IMG/VR virus record: IMGVR_UViG_3300037245_001069
Location: 1 to 60,408 of that record
Strand: one strand, 5' to 3'
DNA length: 60,408 bases
From: a virus
Positions 28,442 to 36,376 of the stretch are shown in pieces. The notes under the pieces were generated by a model. The model was not told the DNA's origin and did no database searches. It saw only the letters and a list, made by a program, of their open reading frames with translations. The position numbers and the translations under genes were made by a program. Numbering within the stretch: position 1 is the stretch's first letter; each line of letters begins with the position of its first letter.

Positions 28442-28767
28442 TGAACGAAACCTTAATTAACTGCGATCTTGACGTGCAAAATGCCATCAAAACTATTCCG
28501 AAACATAAAACTTTATGTGCCTTTTATGTTCGTGGGGAAGTTGAATTTGACAAAGAAGGTGATGGGTATGATTGTAAGAACCACGTAATATTAAGTGGTG
28601 GCAGCGAGACTTTAACGGCGTCTATTTTGAATCAGATTACTACTGATGAACTATTCAGGGATTTAGTTTTAGATGCTGTTTTAAATTACCTCTCCAACGA
28701 TGAGGATGCTCTTGATAAGTTTAATGATTACCTGGATGATATAACTGAAATTGACGATAGAACATGA
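28441..28767 (+). CDS. acidic unknown protein
   Basis: 108 residues, acidic C-terminus (LSNDEDALDKFNDYLDDITE). HVILSGGSETLTASILNQIT in the centre. Overlaps the next gene by 4 bases. No family was recognised. Confidence 0.6.
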   Translation: MNETLINCDLDVQNAIKTIPKHKTLCAFYVRGEVEFDKEGDGYDCKNHVILSGGSETLTASILNQITTDELFRDLVLDAVLNYLSNDEDALDKFNDYLDDITEIDDRT

Positions 28768-28919
28768 TTAAACGAATAATCGAAGAGATCAAAAAGATAG
28801 ACGGAATTGAATCAGTATTCCATGTTGAAGGCTGTGTATTGGCCGTGTATTTAAAGGATGATGAAGTTAACGATCAGGGATTATCTTCTCATGAAACGAA
28901 TGAGAATTTAGAACAGTAA
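28764..28919 (+). CDS. 51-aa acidic protein
   Basis: It reads MIKRIIEEIKKIDGIESVFH, then VEGCVLAVYLKDDEVNDQG. It overlaps the upstream stop by ATGA. No domain was recognised. Confidence 0.5.
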   Translation: MIKRIIEEIKKIDGIESVFHVEGCVLAVYLKDDEVNDQGLSSHETNENLEQ

Positions 28920-28929
28920 AATAAATATT

Positions 28930-29226
28930 ATGAGTTGTAATTCAATTACAGTTAGCACAAGTGAATGTTCAGAGAACAGCATTCCTAAGATTGCCGGAGT
29001 GTACATCACGAAAGATGGAACTCGGATTTACAAGAAATCAAATGGTGAGTTATTTACCTATCAGAATGATGAAGCTGGATTAAAGGCATTAGTATTGGTC
29101 CAGGAGTACGAATTGTGGAAAGTCTTATTCAAGCCCCAATCACAAAGAATAATAAACATCGTACTTATAACAGGATTAGTTTTAGCTTTGGCTGAGATTA
29201 TTTGGTTTGTGGTTACTAAATATTAA
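28930..29226 (+). CDS. tail-anchored small membrane protein
   Basis: 98 residues. A hydrophilic N-terminal part (GVYITKDGTRIYKKSNGELF) is followed by one C-terminal membrane segment (IVLITGLVLALAEIIWFVV). It is the last rightward gene before a terminator and the reverse-oriented pair. Confidence 0.65.
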   Translation: MSCNSITVSTSECSENSIPKIAGVYITKDGTRIYKKSNGELFTYQNDEAGLKALVLVQEYELWKVLFKPQSQRIINIVLITGLVLALAEIIWFVVTKY

Positions 29227-29308
29227 AATTTGCCAATTCAGATTTTATCCTTACATTGCATTTGAATTTTTCATAGTTTAGGTTTATTTGGTTTAGTTGA
29301 ATTAGTTG

Positions 29309-29340
29309 AAAACCGGTTTCAGAGGGAGCCGGTTTTTTTA
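29309..29340 (+). terminator. intrinsic terminator before the reverse-oriented module
   Basis: Stem AAAACCGG (29309-29316) / CCGGTTTT (29329-29336) with a 12-base loop, followed by a T run. It ends the rightward transcript ahead of the inverted gene pair. Confidence 0.8.
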
Positions 29341-29343
29341 TTA

Positions 29344-29415
29344 AATAATATCTATCGTTTCTGAGATTTCATAGATATTATTAATTTTAATCTTCACTTT
29401 AATTTCTTATCTTTG
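29344..29415 (+). promoter_or_regulatory. 12-bp perfect dyad and -7 box
   Basis: AATAATATCTAT (29344-29355) and its exact inverted copy ATAGATATTATT (29371-29382) form an operator-like dyad. TATCTTTG (29408-29415) follows. No clear rightward gene lies just downstream, so this may be a remnant promoter or the start of a noncoding RNA. Confidence 0.4.
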
Positions 29416-29625
29416 TTTCAGAATAACGGTCGTTGTATGTATTTTTGAACAACAGATAGGTTTAATTATTAACCCATCGTTCCGATAACAGACTATATTC
29501 TAAGTAACTAAGGTTCAATTATATATACAACTTGTTAGCGGTTCGGTTTATTTCAGCGTAATGGTTTCTTTTTCATTGTGTTGGAATGAATAATTATCTA
29601 ATGTCACCAAGAGAGACTTCCTTTA

Positions 29626-30063
29626 TTAAAAATGGTAGCCTGAAAATACAGCGAATACTATCAGAGAAAGAATTGATAAAGCTAGAAGAACAAAAAAAGC
29701 GTTTAATAGCTTGCCGTAAATCGGTTTTCGGGCGGTTTTTCTTAAAGTGGTGCCGGTGGAATTATCCTTATTCTGTATATATCTTTCATAATCACACCAC
29801 TGATGATACAGAGTGTCTGTTTCGCTATATAAGAAGGCTAACCCACAAAGGATACAAGATCCGCAGAATAATACAGACGATATGAAAGCGATGTACTCAC
29901 ATATATCATTAGCACTGTCAGACTTTAGGCTGATTATCAATCCTAAGATTATTGCGATAACTGATACGCAATTCTTGACCCATCGCAATTCTGCTTCTGT
30001 GCTTTTATCTATTGCATCTGCTAATCTCATTAAGTCAGCGTTGCTTGGTTTATTTTCTTCCAT
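29626..30063 (-). CDS. three-TM membrane protein (moron candidate)
   Basis: 145 residues. Membrane segments near 29-46 (WVKNCVSVIAIILGLIISL), 55-78 (IAFISSVLFCGSCILCGLAF) and the C-terminus (AFFVLLALSILSLIVFAVF). A plus-strand frame over the same bases lacks such order and is taken as a shadow. Oriented against the surrounding genes, as expected for a lysogeny-expressed moron, for example superinfection exclusion. Inference. Confidence 0.6.
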   Translation of the reverse strand: MEENKPSNADLMRLADAIDKSTEAELRWVKNCVSVIAIILGLIISLKSDSANDICEYIAFISSVLFCGSCILCGLAFLYSETDTLYHQWCDYERYIQNKDNSTGTTLRKTARKPIYGKLLNAFFVLLALSILSLIVFAVFSGYHF

Positions 30064-30137
30064 AATTTAAAATATTAGTATGAAACGGTTTTGGCTATAC
30101 TTAAAAACAGATTTCCTGCTCGATGCAAGAGCATTTA

Positions 30138-30587
30138 TTATTGGAATGATGACTTATCTACTACTTGAAGCATTATTAAAATATCTTTCCAGTTAGCAAG
30201 GATGAATCCTACTAAAATCCCTAAAATCCCAACTATAAAATCCCTCTTTAGTTTTCTATTTTGAAGATTTAAATTCACCCTTGTTAATTTCGCGTTTTCA
30301 ACATTTAATTCGTCAAATTTCTTCTTTAGATCATCTTGTTCTGATAGATATTCCTGATGCTTTGAATAAGAGCCATGTTTGGACAAAGTAGACAATACAC
30401 TACTACTTAATTTCCACCATAACCCGTCAGGTTCAATCCATCCTTCATCTTCCAAAATAGCCAACAACTTCTCCCATCCAACAACTTCTTTCTTATCTAA
30501 CCATCCTTTTAATGTATTAGACTTTGGATATGATTCATGTAATCTCTTGATGCAGTAATCTGCATATTTTAATTCGTATTCATTCAT
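30138..30587 (-). CDS. coiled-coil, C-terminally anchored membrane protein (moron candidate)
   Basis: 149 residues. The N-terminal half is globular (WLDKKEVVGWEKLLAILEDE). A coiled coil follows (QDDLKKKFDELNVENAKLTR), then one C-terminal membrane segment (FIVGILGILVGFILANW). First gene of the reverse-oriented pair; probably works with the 3-TM protein encoded next. Confidence 0.65.
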   Translation of the reverse strand: MNEYELKYADYCIKRLHESYPKSNTLKGWLDKKEVVGWEKLLAILEDEGWIEPDGLWWKLSSSVLSTLSKHGSYSKHQEYLSEQDDLKKKFDELNVENAKLTRVNLNLQNRKLKRDFIVGILGILVGFILANWKDILIMLQVVDKSSFQ

Positions 30588-30723
30588 AATATCTAATTAC
30601 TCTCATTCCCTCCCTCTTAAACTGACCGCTAACGAGTGATATGGTTAGTGATTTCTTGTCATTAACTATTATCACTTATTATTCTGAAATCTTTTCTTGG
30701 GTGTCGATGAGGCGCAGAAAGAT

Positions 30724-30754
30724 TTGAGATTGTCATTTATAAGCAATATATTTG
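30724..30754 (+). promoter_or_regulatory. promoter of GIY-YIG gene
   Basis: TTG (30724-30726), 20 bases, TATATTTG (30747-30754): an exact consensus match. The ATG is 18 bases downstream, so a short leader is made. Confidence 0.75.
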
Positions 30755-30772
30755 TGGATAAGATATAAGTAG

Positions 30773-31255
30773 ATGATAGATTTTAATAACACATTTAGCA
30801 GTACTGGGACGATGAATACTGAGGATGTGTTGAAAATAGAAAGATATTCAAAAACGCAAATATGTGGTGTTTACTTTCTCGTAAAAAACGAAGAAGTGAT
30901 ATACGTTGGCAAATCTATTGATTTGCTTACAAGAGTTGTGTCGCACGTAAAAACTAAAGATTTTGACTCCTTCGCGTTAATCCAATGTGATGAGCACATG
31001 CTTGACTTTGAGGAAACGAAATACATATTACATTACAGACCGATCCAAAACAAAAGCGTTGGAGACTATGAGTACATTGGGTTATTTGGGTGGTATTCAA
31101 GATGCAAGCTGATATACGAATTGAAGTTGAATGATAATCAAATACCAGAATTGGATAGGCACTTACGAATAATCAGTGAAACTATTAATTGTTTCCGATA
31201 TAAACTATACAAAGTAGATGATGTTCAAGCATTAAAGATGAAATTATTTAAATAA
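30773..31255 (+). CDS. GIY-YIG endonuclease
   Basis: 160 residues. CGVYFLVKNEEVIYVGKSID gives the GVYF...YVG catalytic pair, followed by LLTRVVSHVK with the Arg and a helix containing FEETKYILHYRP with the catalytic Glu. It has no obvious extra DNA-binding domain. A free-standing homing or junction nuclease in the accessory island. Confidence 0.8.
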   Translation: MIDFNNTFSSTGTMNTEDVLKIERYSKTQICGVYFLVKNEEVIYVGKSIDLLTRVVSHVKTKDFDSFALIQCDEHMLDFEETKYILHYRPIQNKSVGDYEYIGLFGWYSRCKLIYELKLNDNQIPELDRHLRIISETINCFRYKLYKVDDVQALKMKLFK

Positions 31256-31428
31256 TGTCAAAAGCATTCAAAAATATCACTTTCGATCAAATCAAAGTCA
31301 CTGGCAAAGTGGCTGAAAGGCTATTCTTTTACCCAAGATCGAACGTTGTTTTTGATGAAAAAGGCAATGATATTGGCAGATATACCGTTAAAATGGGTGA
31401 ATTGGAAGCAATTATTGATTATGATTAA
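31255..31428 (+). CDS. 57-aa unknown protein
   Basis: It reads MSKAFKNITFDQIKVTGKVA, then a beta-rich end (NVVFDEKGNDIGRYTVKMGE). Start overlaps the GIY-YIG stop by one base. Function unknown. Confidence 0.55.
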   Translation: MSKAFKNITFDQIKVTGKVAERLFFYPRSNVVFDEKGNDIGRYTVKMGELEAIIDYD

Positions 31429-31600
31429 GTCCAAAAAAGCAAATATTAATTGGAGAAGGTATTTTAGGAGCCTAGAAGTTACTGTTTTGAGCAAAAGAGC
31501 AGGAATGATTGAATCAAATACTAAAACTATAGGTTATTGCATGGGGAATGTAATTGCTGTCCAGAAAGCTGCTGATTATATTGATGTTTATTCGAATTAA
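31421..31600 (+). CDS. 59-aa basic protein
   Basis: From the ATG at 31421 (MIKSKKANINWRRYFRSLEV), overlapping the previous gene by 8 bases. Basic N-terminus; possible nucleic-acid contact. No family was recognised. Confidence 0.5.
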   Translation: MIKSKKANINWRRYFRSLEVTVLSKRAGMIESNTKTIGYCMGNVIAVQKAADYIDVYSN

Positions 31601-31616
31601 ATAATAATTTAAAACT

Positions 31617-31913
31617 ATGAAAGCTAAAGAGATTTATTACAAGAAATTATTCAGTCTTGGAAATTTCCAGAACGAAGAAATTGGAATTAAAATTGAAATA
31701 GAAGAAGGCGAAAAGGCATCTGACGTTTTAATTAAGGCAAAAGAGTTCGTGAATGGGCTAAATCCTATCGCTAAAAGAAAAGCAGAATATCAGGACGCTC
31801 TTGGTATTCTAGAAGATAAAAATGGCTACAATTACGAGAGAGTCATGTGTGCTGAAAAAATTGTAAAGGATTACGAAGCAGACAAAGGCGGTCCTGAAGA
31901 TTTACCATTCTAA
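31617..31913 (+). CDS. conserved phage protein with SSB-like C-terminal tip
   Basis: 98 residues. KLFSLGNFQNEEIGIKIEIE and KASDVLIKAKEFVNGL resemble a small phage family of unknown role. It ends GGPEDLPF, an acidic tail with Pro-Phe like the protein-docking tip of single-strand binding proteins. Interaction with host replication or repair proteins is a fair inference. Confidence 0.6.
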   Translation: MKAKEIYYKKLFSLGNFQNEEIGIKIEIEEGEKASDVLIKAKEFVNGLNPIAKRKAEYQDALGILEDKNGYNYERVMCAEKIVKDYEADKGGPEDLPF

Positions 31914-31927
31914 ACTAAAATAAAACT

Positions 31928-32188
31928 ATGCTATTCAAAAAACTCAGAGGGTATAACTACCTCCTCGACAAAAGCAAAAACTTAGTTCACGACTTATTAG
32001 CAATAGATTCAGACAATGCCTTTAAAACGAAGGTGGTTCCTGAATGTGATGCTTTAATTCCGAAAATAAAGCGGAGGCACAAGAAGTATTTGACTTTTAA
32101 TCAGTTCATGATTCTATACTCAAATGGAAAAGTAAATGGGTGTCCTGACTGCTTGGTTGGGTTTAATAAGGAACTAAAAACTAAATAA
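31928..32188 (+). CDS. 86-aa basic protein
   Basis: Basic and helical (MLFKKLRGYNYLLDKSKNLV, then PKIKRRHKKYLTFNQF). Two cysteines near the end (CPDC). No family was recognised. Confidence 0.55.
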   Translation: MLFKKLRGYNYLLDKSKNLVHDLLAIDSDNAFKTKVVPECDALIPKIKRRHKKYLTFNQFMILYSNGKVNGCPDCLVGFNKELKTK

Positions 32189-32190
32189 AT

Positions 32191-32364
32191 ATGTCGCCAG
32201 AATACATAGAATTATGGAAAGAAAAAGCTGATCTACAGGCCGAGAATATAGCTCTTAGATTTAAGTTGGCAATGCCAAAGGTTAAAAAAATGAATGATTT
32301 GTTAAAGGAGGTGTGCGATGCTGTTCAGGAATTAAAGATTAATAAGGAACGTAAAACTAAATAA
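32191..32364 (+). CDS. 57-aa coiled-coil protein
   Basis: MSPEYIELWKEKADLQAENI, then a leucine-rich helix (MNDLLKEVCDAVQELK). Likely a short coiled coil. Two bases separate it from the next gene. Confidence 0.5.
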   Translation: MSPEYIELWKEKADLQAENIALRFKLAMPKVKKMNDLLKEVCDAVQELKINKERKTK

Positions 32365-32366
32365 AC

Positions 32367-32585
32367 ATGGAGCAGAGCACTGAAACAAGAAGAATTACAA
32401 AGGTGAGGTTGGTTAATGATGAATTTCAAGAAGCCATAAAAAACTACCTAAAAAGCAAAGGTGTTATTGACACAGAGCATCATGTTGTTATTGATATTGT
32501 AGAGACTAGGGACGAAAGAGGTGTTGAGTTAGATGTGGCGTTACACAACTATAATAAAGACAACAATATCTATAAAACTAAATAA
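32367..32585 (+). CDS. 72-aa unknown protein
   Basis: It includes KVRLVNDEFQEAIKNYLKSK and a beta-strand-like VVIDIVETRDERGVELDVAL. No known motif. Confidence 0.55.
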   Translation: MEQSTETRRITKVRLVNDEFQEAIKNYLKSKGVIDTEHHVVIDIVETRDERGVELDVALHNYNKDNNIYKTK

Positions 32586-32587
32586 AA

Positions 32588-32803
32588 TTGCCGAAAAATA
32601 ATCCATGTGCTACAAATGACTGTGGCAAGCTAACATTCTTCTCAAATACCGCCTTGCTTGCGGATTATCTCAAAGTCGATGCAGAAACAACTAGGAGGTG
32701 GAGAATTAGCTTGGTCAAGAGTGGAAAGCCTTTAATTTGGAGCTACGAGGGCGTGTTAATAGATTTTAAACCGGAAGTTATTACTAATAAAAATAAATTA
32801 TGA
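32588..32803 (+). CDS. small HTH-like protein
   Basis: 71 residues from a TTG at 32588. NTALLADYLKVDAETTRRWR reads like a helix-turn-helix, followed by a short beta region. The start codon is unusual, but no closer ATG keeps the helix. Confidence 0.45.
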   Translation: MPKNNPCATNDCGKLTFFSNTALLADYLKVDAETTRRWRISLVKSGKPLIWSYEGVLIDFKPEVITNKNKL

Positions 32804-33096
32804 AACCAGTAAAATTCAAACATCAAAATGTTGTATTCGCAGAAGATCAACCCGAATACGGATCGTTGCCTTCATTAAAACTAGATACTCCACAAGGAGA
32901 AGTTATAAGCTGCTGGAAACTGAGCTTTAAGGAACGAATTAAAGTATTGTTTCTTGGAAGGGTTTGGATGTCCTTGATGAGCTTTAATAAGCCGCTTACT
33001 CCAAGCTATTTGGCTATTAATAGGAAAGAAGTTTATAGTCATTCTGATGATAGTATTGTGTGGTATAAAAAAGCGATTAATCTATTTAAGAAATGA
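32800..33096 (+). CDS. conserved phage protein, unknown
   Basis: 98 residues. AEDQPEYGSLPSLKLDTPQG, then CWKLSFKERIKVLFLGRVW and LMSFNKPLTPSYL follow the layout of a small protein family seen in Bacteroidota phages. The function is unknown. Confidence 0.65.
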   Translation: MKPVKFKHQNVVFAEDQPEYGSLPSLKLDTPQGEVISCWKLSFKERIKVLFLGRVWMSLMSFNKPLTPSYLAINRKEVYSHSDDSIVWYKKAINLFKK

Positions 33097-33656
33097 AAAA
33101 AATACTCGTCTTAGACATTGAAACATCAGGCTTTAAAAATCAAGGAGGCTCAATAGTAGAAATCGGAATCGTAGAACTAAATCTCGAAACAGGAGAAGTA
33201 AAAGAATTGTACGATTCGCTTTGTAAAGAAGATCGATTCGACGAAACTCATACTGAAGGTAAATTCGGTTGGATATTCGAACACTCAGATTTAACTTTCG
33301 AGGAAGTAATGAAAGCTCCGGAATTTGGAGTTGTGAAAAATCAAGTCCAATCAATTCTTGATAAATATCCTTTAGGGTGTACCGCTTTTAATAATTCATT
33401 TGATTTCGGGTTCCTGAGAGATAGAGGCATCAAAATTAAAGGGTTGCCTTGTCCGATGATACTTTCTACTTCAATCTGTAAATTACCGAACAGAAACGGA
33501 TATGGTGGCTATAAGTGGCCTAAAGTAGAAGAGGCTTACGATCATTTCTTTCCGGATAATGACTATACAGAGAAGCACCGCGGAATGGACGATGCAAAAC
33601 ATGAAGCAAAGATTGTATTTGAACTTTGGGAGATGGGAATATTTAAAATTGACTAG
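33093..33656 (+). CDS. DnaQ-like 3'-5' exonuclease
   Basis: 187 residues. Exo I LVLDIETSGF (Asp, Glu), Exo II CTAFNNSFDFGFL (Asp) and Exo III HRGMDDAKHEA (His...Asp) give the DEDDh set. It could proofread, degrade host DNA or RNA, or trim ends in recombination. Overlaps the upstream gene by 4 bases. Confidence 0.85.
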   Translation: MKKILVLDIETSGFKNQGGSIVEIGIVELNLETGEVKELYDSLCKEDRFDETHTEGKFGWIFEHSDLTFEEVMKAPEFGVVKNQVQSILDKYPLGCTAFNNSFDFGFLRDRGIKIKGLPCPMILSTSICKLPNRNGYGGYKWPKVEEAYDHFFPDNDYTEKHRGMDDAKHEAKIVFELWEMGIFKID

Positions 33657-33658
33657 GC

Positions 33659-34069
33659 ATGGAAGCATCTGAATTGAGAATCGGTAATTTTATTTATATT
33701 GACATTCATAACGATCCGATGACAGTTTCTGTAACTGCCATAATGCAAGATAAATTATATTATTCTAGGCATCTCGACAGTATAGAGTACGTTTCATTTT
33801 TCTGTGCATTAAAATATTACTGGAAATCTATTCCATTAACAGAATATTGGCTAGTTCGTCTTGGACTAAAAAAAGACAACAATGGCGATTATGCTATAAC
33901 CAACGGCAGAAAATCAATAAGAGTAGATGTGGTTCAGGATGACGATTTATTATTACTTTACCAAGAAGATATTGGAATGAACTGGGTATCAATTAAGTTT
34001 GCTGATGAAGTCCATGCTTTCCAAAATATCTGCTTTTACTTAATAGATTTAGAACTTGAAACAAAATAG
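33659..34069 (+). CDS. conserved phage protein, unknown
   Basis: 136 residues. The start MEASELRIGNFIYID is typical of a phage family with LRIGN near the N-terminus. The rest is beta-rich and aromatic. Function unknown. Confidence 0.6.
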   Translation: MEASELRIGNFIYIDIHNDPMTVSVTAIMQDKLYYSRHLDSIEYVSFFCALKYYWKSIPLTEYWLVRLGLKKDNNGDYAITNGRKSIRVDVVQDDDLLLLYQEDIGMNWVSIKFADEVHAFQNICFYLIDLELETK

Positions 34070-34070
34070 A

Positions 34071-34247
34071 ATGGAAAGACAAGCAAGATGGAGAAGAAAC
34101 ATAGATTATACTGAAAAAGACGAATACGGACTCTTTGTTAATGCTGAAAATTACATAGAGATGAGGACGAACGCTCAAGTGAATAAACTTCAGCAAGCAT
34201 ATTTGGATCGCAATCGGAATATAAAATTGACTAGCTATGGAATTTAA
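34071..34247 (+). CDS. 58-aa charged protein
   Basis: From the ATG at 34071 (MERQARWRRNIDYTEKDEYG). An ATG at 34056 lies in the previous gene. Charged, no domain. Overlaps the next gene by 11 bases. Confidence 0.5.
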   Translation: MERQARWRRNIDYTEKDEYGLFVNAENYIEMRTNAQVNKLQQAYLDRNRNIKLTSYGI

Positions 34248-34434
34248 AAAACTAAAATGTATTCTCAGGCTAAAACATAAGCCCTCTCCGATTGGTGATT
34301 TTGTAGATAAAGAAGGGGATTATGCTTATAAATGGAAATGTGAAAGATGTGGAGCATTTCTGGGATTGCCGACAATGACGGACAAGTTTATAAAAGATAA
34401 TTTCCCAATTCCATCAAGACCTAAAATAAAATAA
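34237..34434 (+). CDS. 65-aa protein with single CxxC
   Basis: Basic, with KWKCERCGAFLGLP and one further Cys near the N-terminus (KKLKCILRLKHK). A zinc site of three cysteines plus a His is possible. Confidence 0.5.
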   Translation: MEFKKLKCILRLKHKPSPIGDFVDKEGDYAYKWKCERCGAFLGLPTMTDKFIKDNFPIPSRPKIK

Positions 34435-34436
34435 AA

Positions 34437-34580
34437 ATGGCAAAAATAAAAATAACAATAGAAGAATCAGGAGAGCCCGTAACCGGATTAACAGCAGAGG
34501 ACTTTGAAAGTTTACCTTTTGACTGGACGGATATTGTGGAAGTTGAGCCTGGAGTTTATGCATCTTTAGAGGAAGGATAA
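34437..34580 (+). CDS. 47-aa acidic protein before terL
   Basis: It reads MAKIKITIEESGEPVTGLTA, then an acidic end. Its stop overlaps the large terminase ATG (TAATG), so the two are coupled. Function unknown. Confidence 0.55.
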   Translation: MAKIKITIEESGEPVTGLTAEDFESLPFDWTDIVEVEPGVYASLEEG

Positions 34581-36376
34581 TGGGAGAAGTTAATTTCACA
34601 AATAACAGGAGACAGGAGTTAGCATTGCATTCAATGTTTGATTATAAATATTCATTAATGTACGGAGGTGGAAGGTCTGGGAAAACTTTCGTTATTCTGT
34701 ACATGATAGTACATAGGGCAATTGAAGAAAAATCAAGACATGCTGCATTAAGATTTCATTTCTCAGATATTAAAAAGTCTGTAATAATGGAAACATGGGT
34801 CGAGTTGGCGGCTATACTAGAATTAGTGGAGGGCAGAGACTTTATATTAAACAAGCAAGATTGGTTCATACGATTCACTAATGGCAGTGAAATATGGTTT
34901 GGTGGGCTAGATGAAGGTAGGGGATTAGACCGAATACTAGGAAAGGAATATTCAACTATATGGCTGAATGAAGCAAGTCAGATCAGTTATAAAGCATTCT
35001 CCATTATTAAATCTAGGCTCGCTCAGAAGACAGGGTTAAAAACCAAAATGTTTATTGACCTAAATCCGACAAGCAAGGCGCACTGGACATATACTGTATT
35101 CTTTTTAAAAATGCAGCCTGATGGTAATGAATTATTGAACCACCCAGAACAATACGGTAATGTGCAGATGAACCCTGCCGATAATCTATCGAATATTGCG
35201 GATGATTATCTGGAAACAATGGAGGGTTCCACTAAGGCTGACAGAGAAAGATTTTTGCATGGAAATTATGCGGATATAATCAAGGGGTCTTTGTTTACTC
35301 AGAAGATGTTCAATCAACATCGTGTTATATCGCATCCTGAGCTAAAAGAGGTCGTTATTGTTATTGATCCGGCAATATCTACTGGCGAAGGGGCTGATGA
35401 AACAGGATTGGGTGCAACCGGCAAAGGAAGGGATGACAGAGGTTATTTATTAGAGGATGCTACAGATGTGTACACCCCAAAAGAATGGGCTAAAAAAGCA
35501 ATTGATCTTTATCATAAATGGGATGCATCTTGGATTATATATGAAGAAAATCAAGGTGGGGACATGATCAAGGCCACCATTCAATTCATTGATGAAAACA
35601 TACCCACTAAAAGCGTAAGGGCTACTAAAGGTAAGCTACTTCGCGCAGAGCCTGTCTCTGCATTATATGATGATGGCAGAATAAGTCATGTTGGAAGTTT
35701 TGTAGATGCGGAAACTGAAATGGTTTTATATACAGGGAAGCCCGGTCAGAAATCACCAAACAGGCTCGATTTTATTGTTTATGGATTTTTACACTTATTC
35801 CCAATCGGAGTATTTTCAGACTCCGAACTTTTCAACAGAGATGCACTCAAGTACTGGAAAGATTACGACTTCGAAAACTCCACCAACCTATTATACATTA
35901 AAATATCAAGCAGTACCGGCAGAACACCTCACTATAATTTCACCGCTTTATTCGTCAAGATAAAAGATCAGAAGTTATTTATCACTGATTGTATTTTCAA
36001 TGAAATGTTACCTTCAGATAATTTAGAACAGCTTAAAAATAAATTAACCGGATTTGATGCCAAGAGAATATTTTTAGAATGCAACCCTTCATTCGGGGCT
36101 TTCTTCCAAGAGTTAAAACAGACTAAAATGGATGTCCGTGGAATTAAAGAGTTTAATCAGGAGGATAACCGGATTATGAGTGAGTCTGCTTTTATAAAGG
36201 AGTCGTTTGTGTTTGAGAAGAATTCAGAATCTACTTATTATAAGAGCTATCTCATCCAACTCCAATCTTATACCGTGTCGGCTGAAATAACGGAATCATT
36301 CGCAGCTAATATTTTGCCCAGCGTAGCATACGTTACTAAAAAATTATATAAATCACTACTAACAAAAAAAGCATGA
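34580..36376 (+). CDS. terL: terminase large subunit with extra degenerate nuclease-like domain
   Basis: 598 residues; such proteins are usually about 430-480. The ATPase has Walker A GGGRSGKT (29-36) and Walker B TIWLNEAS (126-133). The nuclease has Asp263 (VIVIDPAIS), Glu322/323 (YEENQGGD) and Asp397 (NRLDFIV). Then residues about 410-590 repeat the nuclease pattern: LLYIKISSS (438-445), a beta hairpin (KLFITDCIF), FLECNPSFGAFFQELKQ (498-514) and VRGIKEF. In it the first catalytic Asp is replaced. It pumps DNA into proheads and cuts concatemers; the second domain may be structural or a regulator. Confidence 0.88.
   Translation: MGEVNFTNNRRQELALHSMFDYKYSLMYGGGRSGKTFVILYMIVHRAIEEKSRHAALRFHFSDIKKSVIMETWVELAAILELVEGRDFILNKQDWFIRFTNGSEIWFGGLDEGRGLDRILGKEYSTIWLNEASQISYKAFSIIKSRLAQKTGLKTKMFIDLNPTSKAHWTYTVFFLKMQPDGNELLNHPEQYGNVQMNPADNLSNIADDYLETMEGSTKADRERFLHGNYADIIKGSLFTQKMFNQHRVISHPELKEVVIVIDPAISTGEGADETGLGATGKGRDDRGYLLEDATDVYTPKEWAKKAIDLYHKWDASWIIYEENQGGDMIKATIQFIDENIPTKSVRATKGKLLRAEPVSALYDDGRISHVGSFVDAETEMVLYTGKPGQKSPNRLDFIVYGFLHLFPIGVFSDSELFNRDALKYWKDYDFENSTNLLYIKISSSTGRTPHYNFTALFVKIKDQKLFITDCIFNEMLPSDNLEQLKNKLTGFDAKRIFLECNPSFGAFFQELKQTKMDVRGIKEFNQEDNRIMSESAFIKESFVFEKNSESTYYKSYLIQLQSYTVSAEITESFAANILPSVAYVTKKLYKSLLTKKA

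Larger units (their letters stand above)
29531..30640. repeat. reverse-oriented module bounded by GTTAGCGGT inverted repeats
   Basis: ACTTGTTAGCGGTT (around 29530-29543) at the left and its inverted counterpart (ACTCGTTAGCGGTC on the minus strand, 30637-30624) at the right enclose two minus-strand genes in a plus-strand region. The 9-mer GTTAGCGGT is the same core found in the early cassette array (3582, 4906). Confidence 0.55.

Noticed and set aside
29586-29885. Plus-strand 99-aa frame over the reverse-oriented membrane gene
   Set aside because: The minus-strand frame shows three ordered membrane segments and sits with a co-oriented partner; the plus-strand protein has no comparable structure.
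30080-30196. Plus-strand 38-aa frame starting MKRFWLYLKTDFLLD
   Set aside because: It overlaps the end of the minus-strand gene at 30138 and has no supporting promoter or conserved feature; left out as uncertain.
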